Positions 1-7,927 of a stretch of 33,937 nt of DNA are shown here, in pieces. The notes beneath the pieces were generated by a model, which saw only the letters and a program-made list of their open reading frames with translations, was not told where the DNA came from and did not search any database. Each line of letters opens with the position of its first letter. The stretch's first letter is position 1. The position numbers were made by a program, and so were the translations under genes. The DNA lies in the NCBI GenBank assembly GCA_027315005.1, contig DAHUZT010000069.1, positions 1-33,937 on the forward strand, read 5' to 3'. The stretch comes from Acidimicrobiaceae bacterium. Its GTDB lineage: Bacteria > Actinomycetota > Acidimicrobiia > Acidimicrobiales > RAAP-2.

Positions 1-839
1 GCCACCAGCCCGCCGACCAGAGGGATCATGGCCACGAGCGCCACCCAGAGCCCGAGCAGCAAAGCGAACGGGACGCCGAGAGCGAACAGGGTGACCATGA
101 CCACCACGCCGAACAGCACGGACATCGAGACGGTGCCGATCACGTAGGCCGTGACCTGACGGGAGACCCGCCGGGCGATCTCCTCCACGATCGCCCGGCG
201 TGCCGGCCGCATGATCCCGAGGACTCCACGACGGAGCCGCGGCGCTTCGAGCAGCATGAACAACGACAAGAACCCGATCGTGATCAGGGCCAGGATGGTG
301 GAGAACACGGCCTTGCCCAGGTTGGCACCGATGCCGAGCGCCGGCTTGCTCAGGCTGCGCGCGGCGGAGTCCAGCTTGGGCGCGTTCCGCTGCACCCATG
401 ACAGCAGGTGGAGGTGGGCCAGGGTGTGGGCCAGCCACCCATGATTCCGCCTGACGTCGCTCACCATGTGCGGAAGCTCCTCGGCCAGCCGGGTGAGGGC
501 GTTCACCAGCGGGTAACCGAACAGTCCCAGCACCCCCGCGAACGCAACGACGGCGACGGCGAAGACGAGACCCACTGCGGCCCCCCGGCGGAAGCGGTGG
601 CGCTGCAGGAAGTTCACCGCCGGGTTGAGCACCAGCGCCACGAAGGCCGCCGTCAGAATCCACAGGATCACCTCGCGCAACCTGCCGACCAGCCGGTAGG
701 CCAGCCAGGTGAGGATGACGACGGCATCGACGGTGAGGATGGTGCGAAGTGGTATTCCCTTGTCGGCCGCCGCCTCCAGCAGCCGGCCGGTGCGGGACGG
801 ACCGGTAGGCTCGGGCTCCGCGTCCTGTGGACCGTCCAT
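1..839 (-). CDS. AI-2E family transporter (partial, C-terminus beyond left edge)
   Basis: Reading leftward from an ATG at 839, about 279 codons are visible before the window ends. The product has a short hydrophilic N-terminus (about 28 residues, beginning MDGPQDAEPEPTG), two hydrophobic segments, a central amphipathic region rich in charged residues, and renewed membrane segments from about residue 175. The last visible stretch reads LGLWVALVAMIPLVGGLV, a signature-like sequence of the AI-2E/PerM (TqsA-like) permease family. Known family members are multi-pass membrane proteins proposed to export signals or act as ion antiporters, but substrates of actinobacterial members are unknown. It is divergent from the UPF0104 gene, about 40 bp away, so the two may share a control region. 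The start has only a weak purine run (GGAAAG) directly before it. Confidence 0.85.
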   Translation of the reverse strand, partial: MDGPQDAEPEPTGPSRTGRLLEAAADKGIPLRTILTVDAVVILTWLAYRLVGRLREVILWILTAAFVALVLNPAVNFLQRHRFRRGAAVGLVFAVAVVAFAGVLGLFGYPLVNALTRLAEELPHMVSDVRRNHGWLAHTLAHLHLLSWVQRNAPKLDSAARSLSKPALGIGANLGKAVFSTILALITIGFLSLFMLLEAPRLRRGVLGIMRPARRAIVEEIARRVSRQVTAYVIGTVSMSVLFGVVVMVTLFALGVPFALLLGLWVALVAMIPLVGGLV

Positions 840-879
840 CTTTCCAGCATGGCAGGTCGCAGACCGCCGACGTGCCAAC

Positions 880-2301
880 ATGGTGGCGATGGGGTCGAAG
901 ACGCCTGCTTCGGGTACGCCGCCGCACCCTCGATGGTGGCACCGAGGACCCCTCGTCCGGCGCGAAGTCCGGCTCAGCGTGGCCACCGTGATCCTCTTCC
1001 TGTTCGTCTTCTACGTCGCGTTCCCGCTTCTCGCCGCCCACCGTTCCGACTTCGACACCCTGGCCCACATCGACCTGACCTACCTGGTGCTCGGGCTGCT
1101 CCTCGAGATGGGTGCCCTGGTCGCCTATGCACAACTGACCTACGCCGTGCTCCCCCACGGCGGCCCCCGCCGGCGCCGTCTCTTCCGGATCAACCTCTCC
1201 ACCCTGGCCCTGAGCCACGTGTCGCCCGGAGGTACGGCCCCGGGTGCAGCCCTCGGCTACCGGCTGCTCACCCAGTCGGGCGTGCCCGGACAGGACGCAG
1301 GCTTCGCCCTCGGGACCCAGGGAATCGGTTCCGCCGTCGTCCTCAACGTCCTCTTCTGGTTCTCCCTGATCGCCTTTCTCGTCACCCACGGATTCCACGG
1401 GCCGTCGCACCACGGGACAGCCCCATCGCAGTCGGCGTTCATCCTGGTCATCGTCGCCGTGGCCATCGGAGCGGTCCTACTCGGCATCTTCGCTGGGCTC
1501 TTCGCCCTGCTCACCCGGGGCCGGAGGCGGGCCGGTCGGATCATCCACCGCGTCGCCGCCCGCCTCCGGTTCGTCGATGCCGGTCGAACCACCGCCCTCG
1601 TCGAGGGGCTCGCCGGACGGTTCTCCGCCCTCAACGAGGACCGGGCCCTCACCCGCCGGGCCATCGGATGGGCTGCGGCCAACTGGCTGCTCGACGCGGC
1701 GTCGCTGTGGGTCTTCGTCGCCGCCTTCAGCCATTTCATCTCTCCCATCGACCTCCTGATCACCTATGGCCTTGCCAACATCCTGGCCGCCATTCCGATC
1801 ACACCCGGAGGGCTCGGTGTGGTCGAGTTCGTGCTGGTCTCGATGATCACCGGATTCGGCCCGTCGGCGGCGGAGGCGCTCTCGGGGGTGCTCGCCTACC
1901 GGGCGGTCAACTTCTGGCTGCCCATTCCGGTCGGGGGACTGACCTACGCCAGCCTCGAGCTCGAACGCCGGGATCGGTACCAGTCGGTGCGGCGATACGT
2001 GGTGGACCACCTGGTGGTGCTCCGGGCCCGCCTCACCCCACCGGTTAGCAGCGCTGCGGGCCACGGTCCGGACGTCCGGAGGACCGGCGACGACCAGCTG
2101 TTCAACGCCGGCGGAGCAGCCAGCGCCACCGGCGTCCGGTCGACGGTGGCCGCACCTCACGGACACCCCGAGCCTCAGGGCCCGGGACCACTGACGTTAC
2201 CGGCTGAGCTAGCGTCGCTCGCCGGATCGGAACCGCTTCGGGCACAGGCGTCGGCGTACACCCCGTTCCCTCACGAGCAGGCACGACCTGGAGAGCTCTG
2301 A
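880..2301 (+). CDS. LPG synthase TM-domain (UPF0104/YbhN-like) membrane protein
   Basis: About 473 residues from the ATG at 880. The reading frame is open further upstream, but that part overlaps the divergent permease gene and looks non-coding. A second ATG at 889 is equally possible. After a basic N-terminus come about eight hydrophobic segments. The C-terminal half carries the motif TPGGLGVVE followed by a conserved YRAVNFWLP segment, typical of PF03706, the membrane domain also found in MprF lysyl-phosphatidylglycerol synthase. No aminoacyl-transferase domain follows, so this is the stand-alone flippase-like type and its substrate cannot be named. The last 90 residues or so are hydrophilic and low in complexity, and their DNA overlaps the 3' end of ppk on the opposite strand by 200 bp. 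Confidence 0.8.
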   Translation: MVAMGSKTPASGTPPHPRWWHRGPLVRREVRLSVATVILFLFVFYVAFPLLAAHRSDFDTLAHIDLTYLVLGLLLEMGALVAYAQLTYAVLPHGGPRRRRLFRINLSTLALSHVSPGGTAPGAALGYRLLTQSGVPGQDAGFALGTQGIGSAVVLNVLFWFSLIAFLVTHGFHGPSHHGTAPSQSAFILVIVAVAIGAVLLGIFAGLFALLTRGRRRAGRIIHRVAARLRFVDAGRTTALVEGLAGRFSALNEDRALTRRAIGWAAANWLLDAASLWVFVAAFSHFISPIDLLITYGLANILAAIPITPGGLGVVEFVLVSMITGFGPSAAEALSGVLAYRAVNFWLPIPVGGLTYASLELERRDRYQSVRRYVVDHLVVLRARLTPPVSSAAGHGPDVRRTGDDQLFNAGGAASATGVRSTVAAPHGHPEPQGPGPLTLPAELASLAGSEPLRAQASAYTPFPHEQARPGEL

Positions 2302-4510
2302 GCCCGACGCGCCCTGCACTGCTCCGGGGTCCGATCGACGCCGTCGCCCACTCGTGGCAGTGGCGCTGGAACCTGAACGGCGACCCCTCGATCGGGGCCG
2401 GCCGGCTCCACCCTCCATCAGGACCGAGCAACCACGCATCGGGCCCGTCGCGCAGCGCCCAGTCGAGAATGTCGACGAGCCGGGCCGCGATGCTCGGGTC
2501 GCGGATGGGGACCATCACCTCGACCCGCCGGTCGAGGCTGCGTTCGGTGACGTCGGCCGAGCCGATGAGCACCCGGGCGGTCCGTCCTGCGGGGCCGCCG
2601 AAACAGAAGATGCGCGAATGCTCGAGATACCGGCCGATGACCGAACGGACCCGTATCCGTTCCGACAGCTGGGGGACCCCCGGCCGCAGCGCGCATCTCT
2701 CACGCACGATCAGATCGACCGTCGTCCCGGCCCGGGAAGCCCGGTAGAGGGCATCGATGACCTCCGGATCGGTCAGGCTGTTGACCTTCAGGACGATCCG
2801 ACCGTTCCCGCCGGCGAGCCGCTCCTCGTCGATGGCGGCCAACAGTGCCGACCGCATGGAGACAGGCGAGGTCATGAGCACATCGGAGGCATCCGGAGGC
2901 CGTGATCCGGCGAGGAGGTTGATCAGCTCGCCGATGTCCGAGCCGATGCCGGCATCGGCGGTGAACAGGCCCAGGTCCTCGTAGGCGACTGCCGTTTCGG
3001 GGTTGTAGTTGCCGGTCCCGATGTGACAGTACCGGCGTACCTCGTCGCCACGGGCCCGGACCACCAGGCACATCTTGGCGTGAACCTTCATGTCGCAAAG
3101 GCCGTAGACGACCTGGACCCCGGCTTCCTCGAGGGCCCGGGCACAATCGATGGTCGACCGCTCGTCGAACTGAGCCTGGAGCTCGACGACAGCGGTCACC
3201 TCCTTTCCCGACCGCGATGCCCGGATCAGCCAGTCCACCACCGGACTCGAGCCTCCTGCCCGGTAGAGGGTCTGTTTGATGGCGAGGACGTGCTCGTCTG
3301 CGGCCGCCGCCGCCAGAAACGCTTCCACGGAGGCCGAATAGGACTGGTAGGGATGGTGCACGAGCACGTCCCGTCCATCCAGCTCGGCGAAGAAGTCCGC
3401 ACCGGCAGGGAACTCGACCGGGATCACCCCCGACCACTTCGGTGGAGACAGCTCCGGTCGGTCAAGTGCGGCGATGATCGCGAGGCCGGTCACGTCGATC
3501 GGCCCCTCCACCAGTGACACGTTCGATCGCGACACCCCGACCTCGTCGACCAGCATGGAGAGCAGGTCTCGAGGAATGTCCGAGGCCACCTCGAGGCGGA
3601 CCGCCTGCCCGAACCTGCGACGGTGCAGCTGGAGCTCGACGGCGGCCAGCGCGTCCGTTACATCCCCTTCTTCCCGGAAGACGTCTGCATTCCTGGTGAC
3701 CCGGAATGCGAAGTGCCCGTCGATCCGCATCGACGGGAACAACTGACCCACATGGGCGGCCAGCACCTCTTCGACCGGTACGAAGGTCCGACCGTCGCTC
3801 AGCTCCAGCAATCGGGGAAGCACCGGGGGCACCTTGACCTGGGCCACACGGCCATCGCCTGTCTGGGGATCGGTCACCCTGACCACCAGGTTCAGGCAGA
3901 GGTTGGAGATGTACGGGAACGGATGGGCTCGGTCCACGGCGAGCGGGGTCAACGTCGGGAAGATGAGCCGGTCGAATCGATCACTCAGCTCCTGGCGCGC
4001 CGAAGGTCCCAGCTCGTCCCACCCGGCGATCACCACCCCTCCGGCGGCCAACGCCGGTACCACCCCGGCGAGCAAGATCTCGGTTCGGAACCCGACCAAC
4101 TCCTCGACCCGGCCGATGATGGCGGCCCGCTGCTCGTGAGGGGTGAGACCATCGGGTGACGAGGACCGGATCCCCGCGGCGATCTGGTCCTCGGTGGCCG
4201 CCACCCCCACTTCGAAGAACTGGTCGAGCCCCTCGGAGAAGAGCACCAGGAACCGGACCCGCTCGAGAAGGGGCGTCCGAGCGTCGTCCGCCCGGTGGAG
4301 GAGACGCTCGGCGAAGTCGAGCCAGGAGAGTTCACGATTGATGAACCGTGCCGCGGCCGCAGCCGAGGGGACGGCCCCCTCCGCCGACCGACCGGGTGTG
4401 TCCGAGGTGCTCCCCAGCACGACCAGCCGGCGGTGACCGGCCGACCCGTCGCCCCCCGATGATGGCTCAGACGACCCGTCGCCCCCCTTGGTCGCCGCCG
4501 GATCGGTCAT
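2102..4510 (-). CDS. ppk: Polyphosphate kinase 1
   Basis: Catalyses reversible transfer of the ATP gamma-phosphate onto polyphosphate. From the ATG at 4510 the protein has 802 residues, against about 690-740 for most family members. The PPK N-terminal domain starts near residue 55 (FINRELSWLDF) and is followed by the head domain and two phospholipase-D-like domains. The histidine that is autophosphorylated in the family is H496 in RRYCHIGTGNYN, and the second conserved histidine is H631 in EHSRIF. Homology ends near LLGPDGGW, after which about 100 proline- and arginine-rich residues continue to a stop at 2102, antisense to the UPF0104 gene. That tail may be a lineage extension. The frame stays open upstream to 5014, but that part lies antisense to the SEDS gene and has no family similarity, so I reject it. 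GTG starts slightly upstream of 4510 cannot be excluded. Confidence 0.93.
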   Translation of the reverse strand: MTDPAATKGGDGSSEPSSGGDGSAGHRRLVVLGSTSDTPGRSAEGAVPSAAAAARFINRELSWLDFAERLLHRADDARTPLLERVRFLVLFSEGLDQFFEVGVAATEDQIAAGIRSSSPDGLTPHEQRAAIIGRVEELVGFRTEILLAGVVPALAAGGVVIAGWDELGPSARQELSDRFDRLIFPTLTPLAVDRAHPFPYISNLCLNLVVRVTDPQTGDGRVAQVKVPPVLPRLLELSDGRTFVPVEEVLAAHVGQLFPSMRIDGHFAFRVTRNADVFREEGDVTDALAAVELQLHRRRFGQAVRLEVASDIPRDLLSMLVDEVGVSRSNVSLVEGPIDVTGLAIIAALDRPELSPPKWSGVIPVEFPAGADFFAELDGRDVLVHHPYQSYSASVEAFLAAAAADEHVLAIKQTLYRAGGSSPVVDWLIRASRSGKEVTAVVELQAQFDERSTIDCARALEEAGVQVVYGLCDMKVHAKMCLVVRARGDEVRRYCHIGTGNYNPETAVAYEDLGLFTADAGIGSDIGELINLLAGSRPPDASDVLMTSPVSMRSALLAAIDEERLAGGNGRIVLKVNSLTDPEVIDALYRASRAGTTVDLIVRERCALRPGVPQLSERIRVRSVIGRYLEHSRIFCFGGPAGRTARVLIGSADVTERSLDRRVEVMVPIRDPSIAARLVDILDWALRDGPDAWLLGPDGGWSRPAPIEGSPFRFQRHCHEWATASIGPRSSAGRVGLRALQVVPAREGTGCTPTPVPEAVPIRRATLAQPVTSVVPGPEARGVREVRPPSTGRRWRWLLRRR

Positions 4511-4661
4511 CGGCCAACGGGGCGGCGACGCCGGGACCGGCTCCCGTGATGCCGTCCTCGTGTTCCCAGTTGGATGTCGTCTCCCCGTCGAAGTCAGCGA
4601 TTGGCCCCGGACCGCATTCGGTCCTTCGAACCGGTCCACGGATGGCGGGCCTCCGCCGGAC

Positions 4662-4667
4662 AGCATA
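4662..4667 (-). promoter_or_regulatory. Possible -10 element of ppk promoter
   Basis: On the minus strand this reads TATGCT, close to the sigma-70 -10 consensus. It would start a transcript near 4655 with a leader of about 145 nt before the ppk ATG. No convincing -35 is visible. It lies only 11 bp from the opposing -10 hexamer at 4678-4683, so the two divergent promoters would compete. The 4511-4690 gap holds nothing else that I can recognise. Confidence 0.3.
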
Positions 4668-4677
4668 CCGGCGCCGA

Positions 4678-4683
4678 TAGGCT
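4678..4683 (+). promoter_or_regulatory. -10 element, probable leaderless promoter of the SEDS gene
   Basis: TAGGCT lies 7 nt before the GTG start at 4691, so transcription would begin at or next to the start codon. There is no Shine-Dalgarno sequence between them. A partial -35 match, CGGACA, lies at 4656-4661 with a 16-bp spacer. The same hexamer and spacing occur before marR (32256). Confidence 0.5.
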
Positions 4684-4690
4684 CACCTGA

Positions 4691-6094
4691 GTGACGGCGA
4701 CTGCTGTGACCACTCCGGGGTCGAACGAGGTGCTCCGGGGGTTCAAGGCGCGACGGCGCACGGAGCTCGGGTTGATGGTGGCCGCTGCGGTGATCATCGC
4801 CAGCGCCTACACCCTGATGATCCTCGGCTCCACGTCCAAGGTCCCGACCGACGTGGTGCCCCTGCTCGTCTTCATGCTCGCCCTCGGCGCGGTGGCCCAC
4901 ATCGCCAACCGCATCCTTGCTCCGGCCGCCCACCCGGTCATCCTCCCCATCTGCTTCCTTCTGAACGGCATCGGCTACGTCATCATCCTCCGCATCGACC
5001 TGGCAACCGCCCATTCGTACGCACCGTTACAGGCGCTGTGGACGGCGAGCGGTGTAGCGGTCTACATCGTCACCCTGGCGGTGATCCGCCGGTCGCGCGA
5101 CCTCGACCGCTATCGATACCTGCTGCTGGCATCGGGCATCGGGCTGTTGCTGCTGCCGATGGTCCCCCACCTCGGTCGGGACATCGGCGGCGCCCGCCTG
5201 TGGGTGCAACTCGGCCCCGTCCAGTTCCAACCGGTCGAGCTGGCCAAGATCGTCCTCTGCATCTTCTTCGCCTCGTACTTCGCCGAGAAGCGCGAGCTGC
5301 TCTCCATCCCGACCGTCCGCTTCGGCAACCGGCTGGTCCTCGACCCGCGCCCTCTGATACCCATCGCACTGGCCTGGGGGTTCGCCATCGGGGTGATGCT
5401 GCTCGAGCACGACATCGGATTTTCGGGGCTGCTGTTCGCCCTGTTCATCGGGATGCTCTGGATCACCACCGGACGCACCAGCTACCTGGTGCTCGGCGTC
5501 GTGCTGTTCTCTCTCGGGGCCTTCCTGGCCGGCAGCTTCTTCGCCCAGACCCATATCCGCATCGAGGACTGGCTCGATCCGTGGAAGTACGCGACCTCCA
5601 CCGGCGATCAGCTTGTCCAGTCGTGGTTCGCCATGGGCACCGGTGGCGTCGGGGGGACCGGCCTCGGCCTCGGCTACGGCGCCTCCAGCATCCCGGTTCC
5701 CCAGAGCGACTTCATCTTCGCGGTCATCGCCGAGGAGATGGGCCTGCTGGGTTCGACCATGATCGTGGTCGCCTTTCTGCTGCTGGTCGGAGCCGGGCTG
5801 CGCATCGCCCAGACCGCCCGGTCCGAGTTCGCCAAGCTCACCGCGGCCGGGCTCACCTTGATCATCGGCTTCCAGGCGTTCTTCATCATCGGTGGGATCG
5901 TGCGGATCCTCCCTTTGACCGGGATCACCCTTCCGTTCGTCTCCTACGGCGGTTCGGCCCTTCTGGCCAACTACGCGCTGATCGCAATCATCATGCGCAT
6001 CTCCGACGAAGGCACCTCGGCCGTGGACGCCGAGGACCAGGCCGGTTTCGAACGGGAAGAGGAGCGGCGGAGACAGCTGCTGAACGGCGAGTGA
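4691..6094 (+). CDS. SEDS-family peptidoglycan glycosyltransferase (FtsW/RodA type)
   Basis: 467 residues from a GTG start. Ten or more hydrophobic segments and three SEDS landmarks are seen: LGPVQFQPVELAKIVL (about 174-189), the conserved aspartate D241 in LEHDIGFSGLLF, and the C-terminal LPLTGITLPFVSYGGSALL segment. SEDS proteins polymerise lipid II into glycan strands with a class B PBP partner; the aspartate matches the residue essential for activity in RodA. The protein resembles the actinobacterial RodA type that usually sits with pbpA and Ser/Thr kinase genes, but here it is alone, divergent from ppk. Its 3' end faces the BFN gene across a 27-bp gap without an obvious terminator. FtsW versus RodA cannot be settled from sequence alone, and a second SEDS gene lies only 0.6 kb away. 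Confidence 0.9.
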   Translation: MTATAVTTPGSNEVLRGFKARRRTELGLMVAAAVIIASAYTLMILGSTSKVPTDVVPLLVFMLALGAVAHIANRILAPAAHPVILPICFLLNGIGYVIILRIDLATAHSYAPLQALWTASGVAVYIVTLAVIRRSRDLDRYRYLLLASGIGLLLLPMVPHLGRDIGGARLWVQLGPVQFQPVELAKIVLCIFFASYFAEKRELLSIPTVRFGNRLVLDPRPLIPIALAWGFAIGVMLLEHDIGFSGLLFALFIGMLWITTGRTSYLVLGVVLFSLGAFLAGSFFAQTHIRIEDWLDPWKYATSTGDQLVQSWFAMGTGGVGGTGLGLGYGASSIPVPQSDFIFAVIAEEMGLLGSTMIVVAFLLLVGAGLRIAQTARSEFAKLTAAGLTLIIGFQAFFIIGGIVRILPLTGITLPFVSYGGSALLANYALIAIIMRISDEGTSAVDAEDQAGFEREEERRRQLLNGE

Positions 6095-6121
6095 GCCCGC
6101 GAGGACGGCGACCCTCCACCG

Positions 6122-6721
6122 TCAACTCGAACTCTCGACCGGGTTCGCCGGTGAGACGTCGCCGTGACCTTCGATGAGACGGCGGTCGACCAGGATGGGC
6201 ACCGGCACCCGCTGGAGCTGGGCGACGGTGAGCCCGTCCGAGGGGCGGCACGACAGCACGGCCCGTCCCGAGCGACCCTGGAGATCCAGCTCGGCGAAGT
6301 AGGTCGATCCCTGGCGACCGACCACGCGCACGGCCACGACGTCGATGTCGAAGGAGCCGATCACCTCGGCCAGCAGTTCGGTGGTCAGCGGCCGGGGCGT
6401 GGCGATCCGTCGGACGGCATGGGAGAGGGCCACGGCGTCCTGGAGCCCGATCGCAAAGGAGACCTGGCGGCCGGGCGGCTCGGTCTCGCGCAGCACCACG
6501 GTGGCGAACTGGTTGGGGAGATCGACGCTGACCCCGGCCACCACGACCACCCTGAAGTCGCCCCGAGCGTGCTCCACCGGCGGGTCTTCCACCGGCGGGT
6601 CTTCCACCTGCGGGTCTTCCACCTGCGGGTCCTCCACCTGCGGGTCCTCCACCTGCGGGTCCTCGGTAGCGTCGACCGGCTCCGCCTCCGGGGACGATCC
6701 GAGAATGCCCGACTCGCTCAC
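6122..6721 (-). CDS. Bifunctional nuclease (BFN/DUF151) domain protein with DPQVE repeats
   Basis: 199 residues from a GTG whose last two bases lie inside the rodA TGA stop (GTGA at 6718-6721), so translation is probably coupled to rodA. Residues 21-50 are six tandem pentapeptides, four DPQVE then two DPPVE, giving an acidic, proline-rich and probably extended N-terminal arm. Residues 57-180 match the BFN domain: SVDLPNQFATVVLRE, then RPLTTELLAEVI, then CRPSDGLTVAQ in the usual order. BFN proteins include a plant nuclease and many bacterial proteins of unknown role, so nuclease activity is not established. The family usually begins directly with the domain, so the repeat arm is unusual. Position after a cell-wall polymerase gene hints at, but does not prove, a related role. 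Confidence 0.8.
   Translation of the reverse strand: MSESGILGSSPEAEPVDATEDPQVEDPQVEDPQVEDPQVEDPPVEDPPVEHARGDFRVVVVAGVSVDLPNQFATVVLRETEPPGRQVSFAIGLQDAVALSHAVRRIATPRPLTTELLAEVIGSFDIDVVAVRVVGRQGSTYFAELDLQGRSGRAVLSCRPSDGLTVAQLQRVPVPILVDRRLIEGHGDVSPANPVESSS
6573..6662. repeat. 15-bp tandem repeat, six units, inside the BFN gene
   Basis: Six contiguous 15-bp units of the form TCCACCKGCGGGTCY (plus strand). Units 1-2 carry CCGG and units 3-6 CCTG at the variable position, and the last base is T in units 1-3 and C in units 4-6. Each unit encodes one EVQPD/EVPPD pentapeptide on the minus strand, so copy-number change would keep the frame. Near-identity at synonymous positions suggests recent slippage or strong homogenisation. 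Confidence 0.92.
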
Positions 6722-7854
6722 CGGACGCTCCGCGAATGGACGCTGATCGTGATTCCGACGGCAGCGAAGAAGCCGATCATCGCCGACCCCCCGTAGGAGA
6801 GGAACGGCAATGGAATCCCCGCCACCGGCATGATCCCCACGTTCATCCCCACGTTCTCGAACACGGAGAACACGATCATCCCGAACGCCCCGGCGCACAG
6901 CAGCCGACCGAAGGTGTCCCGGGCGAGCTGGGCCGTCCGGAGCACCCGCCAGGCAACCAGCCCGTACGCCAGCAGCAGAATGCCGCCGCCGACGAACCCG
7001 ACCTGCTCGCCCACGGCGGAGAAGATGAAGTCGGTCTGCTGCTCGGGCACGTACGCCAGATTGGTCAGGGCGCCTTTGAACAGTCCTCGGCCGAAGATCC
7101 CCCCGTGGGCGATGGCCGCCTTGGCCTGGGTCACGTTGTAGGTGGCGGCCCTGGTGGCCCCGCTGGGGGAGATGAAACTGGTCAGCCGCTGGATCTGGTA
7201 GTGGCGCAGCAGGCCCAGCTCGAGGGCCAGCACCACCACGACTACCGCGGCGGCCACCAAGAGCAGCAAGTACCTCGCAGGCATGCCGGCGACCGTCAGC
7301 ATGGTCATCAGGATGACGCTGAGCACGATCGCCGTTCCGAGGTCCGGTTGCTTGATGACCAGGATCATGGGGATCGCCGCCATCAGCACCAGTCGCACCA
7401 GATCGCGGAAGACCAGGCCGTCGGGCCGCCGCGAGCAGTAGGTGGCGATGGCAACGATCATCACCAGTGTGGCGAACTCGGACGGTTGGAGCTGGAGCGG
7501 TCCGAGGGAGAACCACCGCTGGGATCCTTGCCGGGCCGGCGTGCCCAGCACCGCGATCAGGGCCAGCACGATTCCGACGTAGAGCACCGTGCTGAACTGC
7601 TCGATTCGCCGGTAGTCGAAGAGGGCCAGCGCCACCATCACCCCGACCCCGATGACGAGGAAGATGGCCTGGCGATCGAGGAAGTAGTGCGGGTTCAGGC
7701 CGTCGAGGGCGAGCCACCCCCTGGTTGCCGAGTAGATCATCACCACACCACCGATGGCGAGGAGGAGCGAGATAGCTGCGAGCACCAGGTCGAAGCGGGC
7801 GGCCAGGTGCCTCGGACGGGTGGCGGTGTTGAGGGCGGCAGGGGCGTAGGTCAC
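6718..7854 (-). CDS. rodA: Rod shape-determining SEDS glycosyltransferase RodA
   Basis: 378 residues from a GTG at 7854 with a GGAG 7 nt upstream; the frame is open to 8070, but that part overlaps aroE and looks non-coding. About ten membrane segments. SEDS landmarks are LGPLQLQPSEFATLVM (about 118-133), the catalytic-type aspartate D171 in KQPDLGTA, a QAKAAIAHGGIFGRG loop, and IPLPFLSYGGSAMIGF near the C-terminus. RodA polymerises lipid II during side-wall growth with a class B PBP; no PBP gene is visible here. It follows aroE after a 73-bp gap that contains a likely promoter, and overlaps the BFN gene downstream. The KQPDLGTA motif is closer to classical RodA than the LEHDIGFSG of the plus-strand homologue at 4691. 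Confidence 0.92.
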   Translation of the reverse strand: MTYAPAALNTATRPRHLAARFDLVLAAISLLLAIGGVVMIYSATRGWLALDGLNPHYFLDRQAIFLVIGVGVMVALALFDYRRIEQFSTVLYVGIVLALIAVLGTPARQGSQRWFSLGPLQLQPSEFATLVMIVAIATYCSRRPDGLVFRDLVRLVLMAAIPMILVIKQPDLGTAIVLSVILMTMLTVAGMPARYLLLLVAAAVVVVVLALELGLLRHYQIQRLTSFISPSGATRAATYNVTQAKAAIAHGGIFGRGLFKGALTNLAYVPEQQTDFIFSAVGEQVGFVGGGILLLAYGLVAWRVLRTAQLARDTFGRLLCAGAFGMIVFSVFENVGMNVGIMPVAGIPLPFLSYGGSAMIGFFAAVGITISVHSRSVR

Positions 7855-7873
7855 AGCAGATCTCCAGCGGATG

Positions 7874-7879
7874 AGGCTA
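7874..7879 (-). promoter_or_regulatory. Possible -10 element for rodA
   Basis: TAGCCT on the minus strand, the same hexamer as before rel. It predicts transcription from about 7867 and a leader of about 14 nt that carries the GGAG ribosome-binding site (complement of 7862-7865). No good -35 is visible. Confidence 0.35.
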
Positions 7880-7927
7880 TCGGGCCGGTCGGCACCGGTT
7901 CGGGCACCCGGCCGAGTGGACCGGGGT

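Noticed and set aside
806..811. TAGGCT hexamer on the plus strand
   Set aside because: Lies inside the permease gene; no in-frame start codon follows at leaderless distance, so it is probably chance and shows the motif alone is not proof of a promoter.
408..2048. Long plus-strand open frame (546 residues) across the permease and UPF0104 region
   Set aside because: Rich in Pro, Arg, His and Gly without hydrophobic pattern; it is the out-of-frame shadow of real membrane protein genes in GC-rich DNA.
4511..5014. N-terminal extension of ppk in frame
   Set aside because: Lies antisense to the SEDS gene, lacks PPK similarity, and looks like low-complexity shadow sequence.
7885..7910. Small GC-rich hairpins (CCGGT-CGGC-ACCGG and CGGG-CA-CCCG) between aroE and rodA
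   Set aside because: Stems of 4-5 bp without a T-run are expected by chance in this base composition; not called a terminator.
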